Shown here piece by piece: positions 42,224 through 50,892 of a DNA stretch of 64,000 bases (position 1 is its first letter; each line of letters opens with the position of its first letter). The translations under genes and the position numbers were made by a program. The DNA lies in contig NZ_CP108109.1 in assembly GCF_036199905.1 (NCBI RefSeq), positions 7,780,001 through 7,844,000 on the forward strand. Reading direction: 5' to 3'. This DNA comes from Streptomyces sp. NBC_00223 (GTDB lineage Bacteria; Actinomycetota; Actinomycetes; Streptomycetales; Streptomycetaceae). The notes beneath the pieces were generated by a model. It was not told the DNA's origin. It made no database searches and was given only the letters and a program-made list of their open reading frames with translations.

Positions 42224-44395
42224 ATGCTGGTCGTCGAGGGACTGACGAAGAGGTACGGGAAGACGTTGGCGCTCGACGGCTTCTCGCTGGAGGTGCGGGC
42301 CGGGGAGGTCACCGGGCTGATCGGGCACAACGGGGCAGGGAAGACGACGTTCGTGGAGGTCACCACCGGTCTGGTGCGGCCCGGGGCGGGGCGCGTCACC
42401 GTCTGCGGGATCGACGCGCTGGCCGAACCGCGGGCCGCCCGCGCGCTGTTCGGCGTCGCGCCGCAGGAGCTCGCCCTCTACCCGACGGTCACCGTCCGCG
42501 AGCACCTGGGGCTGTTCGCCGGGCTCGCGGGGCTGCGGCGGGCCGCCGCAGCCCGCTCGGTCGAGGCGGTCGCGGAGGAGCTGGTGCTCGGGGACGTGCT
42601 GGACCGGCGGTGCGCGGTCCTCTCCGGCGGGCAGCGGCGCCGTACGCAGGCCGCCGCCGCGATGGTCGGCTCGCCGCGCGTGCTGCTGCTCGACGAGCCG
42701 ACCGCGGGCGCGGACCCCGAGACCCGGCAGGCGCTGCTCGCGGCGGTACGGGCCCGCGCGGACGCGGGTGCGGCGGTCGTCTACACCACGCACTACCTGC
42801 CCGAACTCGTCGACCTGGACGCGACGTTGGCCGTGGCCAGGGCCGGACGCGTGGTCGCCCGCGGGGAGCGGGCGGCGCTCACGAGCGGGCTGCCCGGCGA
42901 GGTACGGGTCGCCCTCGACCCGGACCGGCCGCGGCCCGGGCTCCCCGCCGAGCTGGGTTCCCGTACCCGGGACGACGGGCAGGGCGGGCTGCGGATCGCC
43001 ACCTTCGATCCGCCGGCCGACCTCGCGGCGCTCCTCACCGCCGGGTGCGCGCCCCTCGCGGTCGACGTCCGCCGCCCCGACCTCGACGACCTCTACGCGG
43101 CCCTCGCCACCTCGGCGCCCAAGGCCCTCGCCACCCCGCCGGGCACCGAGGCGGAGTTCGCCTCCGGCGGTTTCGTGGACGGCGGGCGGCAACCGGAGCC
43201 GGGCGCGGGTGTCCTCGCCGCCGGCCCGCCGGGGCCGGGCGCGGGCGGCCGGAAACCCGGCCCGGATGCTGTCGACGCGCGTATGTCCGTCGCCAATGTG
43301 CCCGGCGCCGCCGACGCCGCCGACGCGGCCGGGGCGGGTGGAGAGCCGGGCTGTTCCGGGATCCGGTCGCCGCGTGCCGAGGCGGGTCGCAACGGGGGTG
43401 TGCGCGTCTCGGATGGCGCCGGATCCCCGATCTCCGCGGCCGCTGCCACGCAGCGCCGTCCCGCCGTGACAGGCGTGGACCGGCACGCGGCCGTCTTCCT
43501 TCCGCCGGGCGGCGAGGAAGGGATTCGCCCTGGTGCCGACGCGGGGGCTGACTCCGCCGTCCGTGTGTCGGCCGCCGCCTCCGGGGTCACGTCGGCGGGT
43601 GAGCCCCGGCAACCGCGCGACCCGCGCGAGGGTGGCGGGGGCGCGCGGGGCGGGGTGGGGAGGGCCGGCGTGCTCGTGCGGCACAACGCCGCCGTGCTGC
43701 TGCACGAGCCCGGCCCGCTGATCGGCCGCCTCCTCATGCCCGTGATCCTGCTGCTCGCGATGCGGCCGCTCTACACGGCCGTCCAGGGGCCGTCGGGGAC
43801 CGCGCTGGCCGTCGTCGGCTCGCTCGTGACGTTCTCGCTGCTCGCCCTGTCGATCGTGGGCTCGTCGATCCTGTCCGAGCGGGTCTGGCGCACCTGGGAC
43901 CGGCTGCGCCAGACCCCCGTACGCGCGGGCGAGCTGCTGATCGGCAAGGCCCTGCCCGTGTTCGGCGTGCTCGCCGCCCAGCAGGTGTTCGTCCTCGGCT
44001 TCGGCGTGGTCGCCTTCGGAATGCGCGTGGCCGCGCCCGGCCTGCTCGTGGCCGCCTGCGTCGCCTGGATACTGGCGCTGCTGGGCATGGGCTCGGCCGC
44101 CGCCCTGCTCGTACGGAGCTACGGCCAGCTCATGGCCGCGTTCGACATCGGCGCCTTCTTCCTCACCACCCTCGGCGGTGTGCTCGTACCGCTGTCCACC
44201 CTCCCGGGCTGGATGCGCGCGGCCGCCCCGCTCTCACCCGGGTACTGGGCCGCCGACGCCCTGCGCGAGGCCGCCATGGGCCACGCGCCGCGTACGTACA
44301 CGGACATCTGCGTGCTGCTGGCGATAGCGGCCGTCACGGGCACGATCGCCGTCCGGCGTGTCACCCGCGGCTGGGGCCGCGCGCTCGCCGTCTGA
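42224..44395 (+). CDS. Fused ABC exporter: ATPase and permease in one chain with long linker
   Basis: A 723-residue protein. The ATPase domain (residues 1 to about 220) has Walker A GHNGAGKTTF, signature LSGGQ and Walker B LLLDEPTAGADPE. A small accessory region runs to about 300. A Gly/Pro/Ala-rich low-complexity linker fills about 305-478. The ABC2-type permease (about 480-723) has six hydrophobic segments, with the usual PLSTLPGWMRAAAPLSPGYW. Drug-exporting ABC2 systems normally use two genes; the fusion makes a half-transporter that would dimerise. ATG 42224 follows GGAGGGG. It is probably repressed by the divergent TetR. Confidence 0.92.
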   Translation: MLVVEGLTKRYGKTLALDGFSLEVRAGEVTGLIGHNGAGKTTFVEVTTGLVRPGAGRVTVCGIDALAEPRAARALFGVAPQELALYPTVTVREHLGLFAGLAGLRRAAAARSVEAVAEELVLGDVLDRRCAVLSGGQRRRTQAAAAMVGSPRVLLLDEPTAGADPETRQALLAAVRARADAGAAVVYTTHYLPELVDLDATLAVARAGRVVARGERAALTSGLPGEVRVALDPDRPRPGLPAELGSRTRDDGQGGLRIATFDPPADLAALLTAGCAPLAVDVRRPDLDDLYAALATSAPKALATPPGTEAEFASGGFVDGGRQPEPGAGVLAAGPPGPGAGGRKPGPDAVDARMSVANVPGAADAADAAGAGGEPGCSGIRSPRAEAGRNGGVRVSDGAGSPISAAAATQRRPAVTGVDRHAAVFLPPGGEEGIRPGADAGADSAVRVSAAASGVTSAGEPRQPRDPREGGGGARGGVGRAGVLVRHNAAVLLHEPGPLIGRLLMPVILLLAMRPLYTAVQGPSGTALAVVGSLVTFSLLALSIVGSSILSERVWRTWDRLRQTPVRAGELLIGKALPVFGVLAAQQVFVLGFGVVAFGMRVAAPGLLVAACVAWILALLGMGSAAALLVRSYGQLMAAFDIGAFFLTTLGGVLVPLSTLPGWMRAAAPLSPGYWAADALREAAMGHAPRTYTDICVLLAIAAVTGTIAVRRVTRGWGRALAV

Positions 44396-44396
44396 C

Positions 44397-44448
44397 GGTC
44401 CGGGCCGGGCGCCCGACCAGGGCCCGGATCAGGCGCCCGGCCCGGACC
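44397..44448. terminator. Perfect 17-bp hairpin between convergent genes
   Basis: Arms 44397-44413 and 44432-44448 are exact reverse complements around an 18-nt loop. The hairpin starts one base after the ABC exporter stop codon and faces the NlpC/P60 gene end, so it probably terminates both. Confidence 0.8.
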
Positions 44449-44453
44449 CCGGC

Positions 44454-44945
44454 TCACCCGACCACCCGCCCGTACCAGACGCTGTTCGTCCAGATGCGTT
44501 CCAGCCGGACCGTGGTGCCGGTCTTGGGCGCGTGCCAGATGGTGCCGGCGCCGGCGTAGATGCCGACGTGGTAAACGGAGGAACCGGAGTGGAAGAAGAC
44601 CAGGTCACCGACTCTTCGGGAGCCCACGGAGATGTGCTGCGTGCTGTTGTACTGCGCCGCCGCCGTACGCGGGAGGGACTTGCCCGCCGCCTTGAACGAG
44701 TACAGCGTCAGGCCCGAGCAGTCGAAGCGGTACGGCCCGGACGCCCCCCACTGATAGGGCGAACCCTTCTTCGAGGCCGCGATGCCGAGCGCCTCCGCGC
44801 CCAGTGACGCGGCCTCGGCCCGCTGGACGGTCTCCGGCAGCAGGGACGGTACGGTGACGGCCGCCGCGGTGAGCATGGAGGCGGCCCCGAGCCGGGTCAG
44901 CCGCGCGGACAGGTGAGGAGACGTGATGCGGTTGAGCGCGGTCAT
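44454..44945 (-). CDS. Secreted NlpC/P60 cell-wall endopeptidase
   Basis: A 163-residue exported protein. An N-terminal signal sequence ends near AEAASLG (about residue 47). The NlpC/P60 domain has the nucleophile C76 in RFDCSGLT, His in SVYHVGIYAG and a polar third residue in IWHAPKTG. These enzymes cut the D-Glu-diamino-acid bond of peptidoglycan stems. ATG 44945 is preceded by AAGGG. The long 5' leader carries a ydaO-type c-di-AMP riboswitch, as is known for other cell-wall hydrolase genes of streptomycetes. Confidence 0.93.
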   Translation of the reverse strand: MTALNRITSPHLSARLTRLGAASMLTAAAVTVPSLLPETVQRAEAASLGAEALGIAASKKGSPYQWGASGPYRFDCSGLTLYSFKAAGKSLPRTAAAQYNSTQHISVGSRRVGDLVFFHSGSSVYHVGIYAGAGTIWHAPKTGTTVRLERIWTNSVWYGRVVG

Positions 44946-44973
44946 GCGCAACCCTTCGTCATCAGCCTGCGAA

Positions 44974-45120
44974 GGATGACCTGTCGGGTTCGGGCAGGCG
45001 AAGATGCCCGGCCGCGCACTGCGGCTTCACCCCAAGGGCCGGCCCGGACGCGTTCCGGGACCGACCCGTCGTGCTGGGTCCTCCGCTCCTGCCGCTGCAC
45101 TCATGTCGACCTGGCATCCA
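44974..45120 (-). promoter_or_regulatory. c-di-AMP (ydaO-type) riboswitch in the leader of the NlpC/P60 gene
   Basis: On the minus strand the leader contains the actinobacterial ydaO landmarks in order: GGCAGGAGCGGAGGACCCA (about 45092-45074), GGGGTGAAGCCGC (about 45034-45022), CGGCCGGGCATCTTCGCCTG (about 45015-44996) and AACCCGACAG. A closing helix can form between GGATG (45119-45115) and CATCC (44978-44974). c-di-AMP binding to this class normally switches transcription off. Boundaries are approximate. Confidence 0.85.
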
Positions 45121-45534
45121 ACGCGTCGGCAGGACTGGGCATCCGCGCGGACCGCCCCGCCACGGCGGCGGGGGCTTGTCGTCAGCACGGATGGTTACCC
45201 ACTCCACGCACTCGCGCGGTCACAGAAACGCGCGATGTGAGTCTCGTCACGCCTCCGCCGTCCGGGTGAGCGCCTGCGGCCCGCGCCCGCCGGCCGCCGT
45301 CGCCGTACGATCTGACCTGCGACGATCTCCGGGGCTCCCGGCCGGGCCCGGCCGCTGGCCGCAACTGTTCGACGGATTGCCGGAAGCGGCGGAATACGCC
45401 AATGGACTGAGCCGAGCCGACACCGGGTGGCGCAACCGGTGGCGCAGCGTCACGAATTCGGCGCCGCGACGGCACATGTCCGGCGGCTCACGCGTCCGCC
45501 GGTTCACGCGTCGGGGGTTCGCACCTCCGCGGCC
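45121..45534. other. Gene-free region with the NlpC/P60 promoter
   Basis: No gene is supported in this stretch. It must hold the promoter of the riboswitch leader (minus strand) and lies downstream of the clpP operon. I cannot fix a -10/-35 pair with confidence. A possible 86-codon minus-strand frame at 45247-45507 has no family resemblance and poor codon bias. Confidence 0.45.
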
Positions 45535-45852
45535 TCACGCGTCCGGCGGCGCCGCGGGGTCGGGCGGCACAGCCACCTGACCGGTCCGCCGCTGCCCGTC
45601 GAGCACCCGCAGCGCGCGCCCGAGCGTGGCGTGGTGCATCTGGGTCTCACCGCGCAGATGCATCACGGTGAGCGCCTCCCGCAGTGCGACCGCCCGGCTC
45701 ACCAGCGCCTGCGCGGCCCGCAGCGCGGCATAGGTGTCCGTGTTGCGGGACGGGTTGATCCGGCCGAGCAGGTCGACGACCTCCAGATAGGTGTCGATCA
45801 GCTCGCCCTCCGAGCGGGTCAGCGCCGGCAGCGGCGGCGGTTCCGGCACCAC
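45535..45852 (-). CDS. Hypothetical protein in clpP operon
   Basis: A 105-residue protein of unknown function, mainly alpha-helical in look (GELIDTYLEVVDLLGRI, ALRAAQALVSRAVALREAL). It starts at GTG 45852, 6 nt after the clpP stop, so it is surely co-transcribed and probably coupled. The Pro-rich start and end flank the helical core. A role as an accessory or substrate-linked factor of the protease is only suggested by position. Confidence 0.7.
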   Translation of the reverse strand: MVPEPPPLPALTRSEGELIDTYLEVVDLLGRINPSRNTDTYAALRAAQALVSRAVALREALTVMHLRGETQMHHATLGRALRVLDGQRRTGQVAVPPDPAAPPDA

Positions 45853-45858
45853 CGCGGG

Positions 45859-46494
45859 TCACCGCAGGCCGTACGCGGGGGTGTTGGCCTTGCGGCTGGT
45901 GGTCGTCCGGTCCACCAGGCCGTAGTCGACGGCCGCTTGCGCGTCGAGGACCTTGTCCCGCTCGATGTCGGCGCGGACCTGATCCAGTTCCCGGCCGGTG
46001 TGCCTGACCAGCAGCGTCTCCAACTGCTCGCGGGTGCGCAGCAGTTCATTGGCCTGGATCTCCAGGTCCGACACATCGCCCTGTACGGCCTCGCTCAGCG
46101 AGGGCTGGTGGATCAGAACACGCGCGCCCGGTGTGATCAACCGCTTGCCGGGCGAGCCCGCGGCCAGCAGCACCGCGGCGGCGGAGGCCGCCTGGCCGAT
46201 GCAGACCGTCGCCACGTCGCAGGTGACGAACTGCATCGTGTCGTAGATCGCGGTCATCGCGGAGAAGGAGCCGCCGGGGGAGTTGATGTAGAGGTTGATG
46301 TCCTGCTCGGGCGCGGAGCTCTCCAGGTGGATGAGCTGGGCCATCACGTCGTTCGCCGACGTGTCGTCGATCTGCGTGCCCAGGAAGACGATCCGCTCCT
46401 GGAGCAGCTTGGAGTAGGGGTCCATCGTGCGGACGCCGTTGCTGCCGCGCTCGGTGAACTCGGGCAGGACGTAGCGGGCGGTGGGACGGAACAC
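45859..46494 (-). CDS. clpP: ATP-dependent Clp protease proteolytic subunit
   Basis: A 211-residue ClpP. The catalytic triad is S104 in [12 protein letters not shown]129 in VLIHQPS and D177 in [16 protein letters not shown] forms the oxyanion-side strand. The N-terminal 20 residues are a propeptide-like extension. Streptomycetes have several clpP genes; this stands alone without clpX or a second clpP, so it is a paralogue (from memory perhaps like clpP5 of S. coelicolor). GTG 46494 follows GGAGGTG. It is divergent from a Phd/YefM-type gene across a TGTACA-type operator. Confidence 0.94.
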   Translation of the reverse strand: MFRPTARYVLPEFTERGSNGVRTMDPYSKLLQERIVFLGTQIDDTSANDVMAQLIHLESSAPEQDINLYINSPGGSFSAMTAIYDTMQFVTCDVATVCIGQAASAAAVLLAAGSPGKRLITPGARVLIHQPSLSEAVQGDVSDLEIQANELLRTREQLETLLVRHTGRELDQVRADIERDKVLDAQAAVDYGLVDRTTTSRKANTPAYGLR

Positions 46495-46519
46495 GGGTAC
46501 GCACCTCCATCACTACAAA

Positions 46520-46536
46520 ATGTACAGGACGTACAT
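46520..46536. promoter_or_regulatory. ATGTAC-N5-GTACAT inverted repeat between clpP and phd-like gene
   Basis: ATGTACAGGACGTACAT has perfect 6-bp arms. TGTACA-type half-sites are the known targets of YefM/Phd antitoxin repressors. The site lies in the 60-bp divergent gap and could control both genes. Confidence 0.65.
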
Positions 46537-46554
46537 CTCGTTATGATGGGGAGC

Positions 46555-46833
46555 ATGACCCATGACGTCCCGGTGACACAAGCGCGCGCGGAACTCGCGG
46601 AACTCATCAACCGTGTCGTCTACGGCGGCGAACAGGTGGTGCTGACCCGCCACGGCAAGCCGCTCGTGGCACTGGTCTCCGCCGCTGACCTGCGACGACT
46701 CCAGGAGCTCGACGCCCCGGCCGAGGAGCAGGTGATCAGCACCGTCTCGACCGTGGGCTCCCGCGCGTCCGCCACGGGCGAACGCCGCAGGTTCGGCATC
46801 GCCGCCGAGCACCGCGGCCCGGAGGTGAGGTGA
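46555..46833 (+). CDS. Phd/YefM family antitoxin-like regulator without adjacent toxin
   Basis: A 92-residue Phd/YefM protein. The DNA-binding N-terminus is clear (VPVTQARAELAELINRVVYGGEQVVLTRHGKPLVALVSAADL, residues 5-46). The C-terminal tail is unstructured. No RelE, Doc or YoeB toxin gene follows: the next gene is a glutamine amidotransferase-like protein. ATG 46555 follows GGGGAG; ATG 46543 is a possible earlier start. It probably represses its own and the clpP promoter. Confidence 0.87.
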   Translation: MTHDVPVTQARAELAELINRVVYGGEQVVLTRHGKPLVALVSAADLRRLQELDAPAEEQVISTVSTVGSRASATGERRRFGIAAEHRGPEVR

Positions 46834-47041
46834 CCCCGGCCCGGCGCCCGTACGGTCGGCCGAGCAGCGGCGGCAAGGCGCCTGCGCCCGGCTCAGCGGC
46901 ACGTACGTTCGGCTTAACAGCCCGTACGCCCGGCTGGGCGGCCGGCTAGCCTTCGGCGCCCAGCAACTCGGTGAAGAGCGCCGCCGCCGGGTCGGGCGCG
47001 GCGGCGGACGCGATACCGGCGCCGCGCGCAGGATGACCCGT

Positions 47042-47818
47042 ATGACACCGACCGCCGCCCGGATCGCCCTCGTCGGCGACCACTCCCCGTCCGTCCGCTC
47101 CCACCAGCGCATCCCCGGTCTGCTCGGAGCGCTGCGCGAGCACCACGGCGTGCCCGTCGACGCCTACTGGATCGCGTCGCGGGACGCCGAACAGCCCGGC
47201 GCCGTCAGCGGGTTCGACGCCGTGTGGCTGCTGCCCGGCAGCCCGTACCGCAGTGAGTCCGGCGCGCTGGAGGCCGTACGGACCGCGCGCGAGCACGGGA
47301 TTCCCTTCCTCGGCACCTGCGGCGGCTTCCAGCACACGCTGCTGGAGTACGCCCGGAACGTCTGCGGACTGACCAACGCCCGCCACACCGAGAACGACCC
47401 CGACGGCGACGCGGACGACGTACTGATCGCCCCGCTCGCCTGCTCGCTGGTCGGACACGAGGGCCGGCTGCGCACCACGCCCGGCAGCCTCGCGGAACAA
47501 CTGCTCGGCAGCCGGGAGACCGTCGAGCGGTTCCACTGCGCGTACGGGCCGGTGTCCGCGCTGCTGCCCCGACTTGAGGAGCGCGGGCTGCGCTTCACCG
47601 GCCACGACCCCGAGGGCGCGCCCCGGGTCGTCGAACTGCCCGGCCACCCGTTCTTCCTCGCCACGCTCTTCCAGCCCGAGCTGTCCGGCGACGGCACGGT
47701 CCCGCACCCGTATGTGCGCGCGTTCGCCGAGGCCGCCGTCGCCCGGGCGCACGGGGGCAACTCCCGGACATCGTCACACTTTGATGAAGAATCACCCGCC
47801 TGGCCTGTTCGGGGCTGA
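47042..47818 (+). CDS. Class I glutamine amidotransferase-like protein (CTP synthase C-terminal domain type)
   Basis: A 258-residue class I GATase-like protein. The nucleophile elbow is LGTCGGFQH (C near residue 95) and the His side is FLATLFQPELS. The domain resembles the C-terminal part of CTP synthase, but the synthetase half is absent. Stand-alone members have no proven role. I prefer ATG 47042, which has AGGA 8 nt before it; ATG 47033 is in frame and possible. Confidence 0.85.
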   Translation: MTPTAARIALVGDHSPSVRSHQRIPGLLGALREHHGVPVDAYWIASRDAEQPGAVSGFDAVWLLPGSPYRSESGALEAVRTAREHGIPFLGTCGGFQHTLLEYARNVCGLTNARHTENDPDGDADDVLIAPLACSLVGHEGRLRTTPGSLAEQLLGSRETVERFHCAYGPVSALLPRLEERGLRFTGHDPEGAPRVVELPGHPFFLATLFQPELSGDGTVPHPYVRAFAEAAVARAHGGNSRTSSHFDEESPAWPVRG

Positions 47819-47846
47819 CCTCCGGGGGAAATGATTCGCACCTCGT

Positions 47847-47862
47847 CACTGTGGCCACAGTG
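47847..47862. promoter_or_regulatory. Perfect 16-bp palindrome upstream of S33 peptidase gene
   Basis: CACTGTGGCCACAGTG is an exact palindrome 40 bp before the TTG start of the secreted peptidase gene. It may be an operator; no repressor gene is adjacent. Confidence 0.5.
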
Positions 47863-47901
47863 GTCACAAGCCACCCACAGTGCGGAGGGGGAGGTTCGAC
47901 C

Positions 47902-49500
47902 TTGAGACGCACGATCGTGCTCGTCTCCGCCGGCGCCCTGATCGCCGGTGCCATCGCCGCCGCCCCGGCGGCCGGCGCGCGTTCCCCGGGGGCCGACCGG
48001 CCCGGGCGGGTCACCGTACCCGAGTCCGTCGGCGTCGTGATCGCCGCCGCCGACGCGAAGAAACACGGCATCGACTGGGCCGACTGCCCGGCCGGCTGGG
48101 GCCTGGCCGCACCCGTGCAGTGCGGCTGGGTCACCGTGCCCGTCGACTACACCCGGCCCTTCGGGGCCACCATCAGGCTCGCCGTCGACCGGGCGGTCAG
48201 CACCGGCACCCCTGCGCAGCGCCAGGGCGCGCTGGTCTACAACCCCGGCGGCCCCGGCGGTTCCGGCCTGCGCTTCCCGGTACGCAGCAGCTCCTCCGCC
48301 GCCCTGTGGGTCAACACCGCCAAGGCGTACGACTTCGTGGGCTTCGACCCGCGCGGCGTCGGCCACTCCGCGCCCATCTCCTGCGAGGACCCGCAGGAGG
48401 CCGCCAAGGCGCCCAAGGCCGATCCGGTGCCCGACAACGAGGCCGACAAGCGGGCACAGCGCGCGCTCGCCCGCGCCTACGCCGACGGCTGCCTGCGCCG
48501 CACCGGCGCCGCGGTGCTCTCCCGGATGACGACGCCCAACACCGCCCGCGACCTCGATGTCATCCGGGCCGCGCTGGGCGAGAAGAGGCTCAACTACCTC
48601 GGCGCCTCCTACGGCACGTACCTCGGCGCGGTCTACGCCGATCTGTTCCCGACCCATGTGCGCCGGATGATCGTGGACAGCGTGGTCGACCCGGCCCCCG
48701 AACAGATCTGGTACCGCGACAACCTCGACCAGGACGTGGCCTTCGAGGGCCGCTGGAAGGACTGGGAGAACTGGGCCGCCGGTTACGACTCCGTCTACCA
48801 CCTCGGCGCCACGGCCGCGAAGGTCCAGTCGAACTGGGAGCAACTGCGGGCCGCCGTCAAGGCGCACCCGGTCGGCGGCGTCGTCGGCCCGGCCGAACTC
48901 CTCGGCTTCTTCCAGAACGCGCCCTACTACGACTCCACGTGGGCGAACGTCGCCGGCGTCTGGAGCCGCTACCGCGCCGGTGACACCCAGGCCCTGCTGG
49001 ACGCGGCCGCCCCCGACCCCTCCGACACCGCGGGGAACATCTCCGAGGAGAACGGCAACGCCGTCTACACCGCCGTGGAGTGCACGGACGCCCGGTGGCC
49101 GGCCGACTGGCGGACCTGGGACCGGGACAACACCGCGCTCAACGCCGGCTACCCCTTCCTGACCTGGTCGAACGCCTGGATGAACCTGCCCTGCGCGACC
49201 TGGCCGGTCCCGCAGCAAACCCCCGTCGACGTCACCACGCACCCCGGGCTGCCCGGGGTACTGATCGTGCAGAGCACCCGCGACGCGGCGACCCCGTACG
49301 CCGGGGCGCTCGAACTCCACCGGCGGCTGACCGGATCGCGGCTGATCACCGAGAAGGACGCCGGGTCGCACGGGGTCACCAACCTGGTCAACCCGTGCGT
49401 CAACTCGCGGGTCGACGCCTATCTGCTCACCGGGGCGCTCGACCCGCAGGACGTAGTGTGCGGGCCGCACGCCACGCCGGTACCGGCCGCCGCGCGGTAA
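47902..49500 (+). CDS. Secreted S33-family alpha/beta-hydrolase peptidase (tripeptidyl aminopeptidase-like)
   Basis: A 532-residue exported alpha/beta hydrolase. A signal sequence spans about residues 1-28 (RRTIVLVSAGALIAGAIAAAPA). NPGGPGGSG forms the oxyanion region, the nucleophile elbow is GASYGTYLG, and the late His is in DAGSHGV, followed by the typical C-terminal CVNSRVDAYLLTG. These are the marks of the streptomycete Tap/SlpD/SlpE group of peptidases. TTG 47902 is strongly supported by GGAGG with a 7-nt gap; it places the start right before the signal sequence. Confidence 0.93.
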   Translation: MRRTIVLVSAGALIAGAIAAAPAAGARSPGADRPGRVTVPESVGVVIAAADAKKHGIDWADCPAGWGLAAPVQCGWVTVPVDYTRPFGATIRLAVDRAVSTGTPAQRQGALVYNPGGPGGSGLRFPVRSSSSAALWVNTAKAYDFVGFDPRGVGHSAPISCEDPQEAAKAPKADPVPDNEADKRAQRALARAYADGCLRRTGAAVLSRMTTPNTARDLDVIRAALGEKRLNYLGASYGTYLGAVYADLFPTHVRRMIVDSVVDPAPEQIWYRDNLDQDVAFEGRWKDWENWAAGYDSVYHLGATAAKVQSNWEQLRAAVKAHPVGGVVGPAELLGFFQNAPYYDSTWANVAGVWSRYRAGDTQALLDAAAPDPSDTAGNISEENGNAVYTAVECTDARWPADWRTWDRDNTALNAGYPFLTWSNAWMNLPCATWPVPQQTPVDVTTHPGLPGVLIVQSTRDAATPYAGALELHRRLTGSRLITEKDAGSHGVTNLVNPCVNSRVDAYLLTGALDPQDVVCGPHATPVPAAAR

Positions 49501-49518
49501 CGCGCGTCACGGGCAACA

Positions 49519-49555
49519 GGCCGTCCGCCGCCGGAAGCCGGGGCAGCGGACGGCC
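49519..49555. terminator. Hairpin between convergent peptidase and epimerase genes
   Basis: GGCCGTCCGC (49519-49528) and GCGGACGGCC (49546-49555) are perfect arms with a 17-nt loop, just after the peptidase stop codon. Confidence 0.75.
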
Positions 49556-49649
49556 CGGGTCGGCGTCAACCGTCGGTTGGGTTGTTGCCGGCTGCCGGGG
49601 GCGAGCGGGCTGGTCGGTGTCGGGCGGGTGGCGCGAGACCCCGATTTGG

Positions 49650-50705
49650 TCAGCCGCGCCGGAGGCGTTGTGTGGAGAGCCAGTGGTCTTCCGCTGCGTA
49701 GTCGAAGGGGCTGCCGTTGGATTCGGCGAGGCGCGCGACGAAGGGGAAGGCGTCCCGCCAGTCGCGGTCCTTCAGCGTCTCCACCAGCCACGCCACCGTG
49801 TCCGGCAGCGCCTGCTCATAGGTCGTCACCGGCCGGTAGCCCAACTCCCGCCGCGCCGCGGTCATGTCGAAGATCACGGGGTGGGCCAGCGCCCACGGGT
49901 GATCGCCGACCGTCGGCTCCGGCGGCGGACCGTCCACCAGCACGGTCTCACTCGTACGGCCCAGCACCGCGTCCACCGCCGCGCCGATCTCGGCGGCCGT
50001 CGGCACCCCGGGGTCACCCGCGTTGAGCACCCGCGTGCCGGGGTTGCGGGCCGCCAGCCGGACCAGCTCCGCGAGATTGGACGTGTGCACCGGGTGGAAA
50101 CGGCTCGCGCCGCCGTACGCCAGCACCCGCACCCGACGGCCGTCCAACGCCCGCTTGACGAAGTGCAGTTCCCGCGGGTTCGGACTGTGCCTGCCGTGCA
50201 CCGCGCCGGCCCGCAGCAGCGTCGGGGCCAGCCGGTCCCCGGCGCCGAGCAGCGTCTGCTCCAACTCCACCTTGCGCGTGCCGTACGTGGCGGGGCCGGC
50301 CGGAACCGTGGGGTTGCTCTCGGGAATCGGCACCGGGTACCGCGGTTGACCGTCCGGCTCTTCCTGCGTGTCGAAGCTGCGGCCCCGCTCGTCCTGGTAG
50401 ACCGCGCCGGTGGAGATCACCACCGCCGAGCCGATCCGATCGGCCAGCGAGAGCAACTGCCGTGCGTGGCCGCCGTCGTAGGCCACGCAGTCGAGCAGCA
50501 CATCGCACCCCTCGCCGAGCGCGGCCGTCAGCGCGGCGGTGTCCTCGCGGTCCACCCGCACCGTACGGACGCCCTCGGGCCACCCGTCGTCGGCGCCGCC
50601 GCCCCGGGAGGCGGCCGTCACCGCCCAGCCGTCCGCGGCGAGCGCGCGTACCGCCTGCCGTCCGATCTGTCCTGAAGCGCCGATCACGAACGCGGTTCCC
50701 GTCAT
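49650..50705 (-). CDS. NAD-dependent epimerase/dehydratase family protein
   Basis: A 351-residue extended-SDR protein. The cofactor loop is VIGASGQIGRQAVRAL (residues 7-22). The catalytic Tyr-x3-Lys is in TYGTRKVELEQ, and the sequence STGAVYQDE precedes it. The substrate is unknown; isoflavone-reductase-like and nucleotide-sugar epimerase families are both possible. I start at ATG 50705; longer frames upstream have no family support. Confidence 0.9.
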   Translation of the reverse strand: MTGTAFVIGASGQIGRQAVRALAADGWAVTAASRGGGADDGWPEGVRTVRVDREDTAALTAALGEGCDVLLDCVAYDGGHARQLLSLADRIGSAVVISTGAVYQDERGRSFDTQEEPDGQPRYPVPIPESNPTVPAGPATYGTRKVELEQTLLGAGDRLAPTLLRAGAVHGRHSPNPRELHFVKRALDGRRVRVLAYGGASRFHPVHTSNLAELVRLAARNPGTRVLNAGDPGVPTAAEIGAAVDAVLGRTSETVLVDGPPPEPTVGDHPWALAHPVIFDMTAARRELGYRPVTTYEQALPDTVAWLVETLKDRDWRDAFPFVARLAESNGSPFDYAAEDHWLSTQRLRRG

Positions 50706-50892
50706 GCCCGCGACGCTACGGTCGGCGCCGCCCTCGCGAACAGGGGAGTTCGCCGAGCGCGGATTCGCTGTCGGCGGACACGGCCGACACGGCGGGACGG
50801 CGGCCGCGGCGCCGAGGGCGGACACGGCCTCCAAGCCAGTCCAGGCCACGCCGGGCGTCGCGGCTACGGCGACGGCAACCACCCACCGGGCC

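Noticed and set aside
45247-45507. Possible 86-residue minus-strand gene upstream of the riboswitch
   Set aside because: No family resemblance, weak codon bias and no ribosome-binding site.
46555-47818. Phd protein plus the following gene as a toxin-antitoxin pair
   Set aside because: The next gene is a class I amidotransferase-like protein 208 bp downstream, not a toxin.
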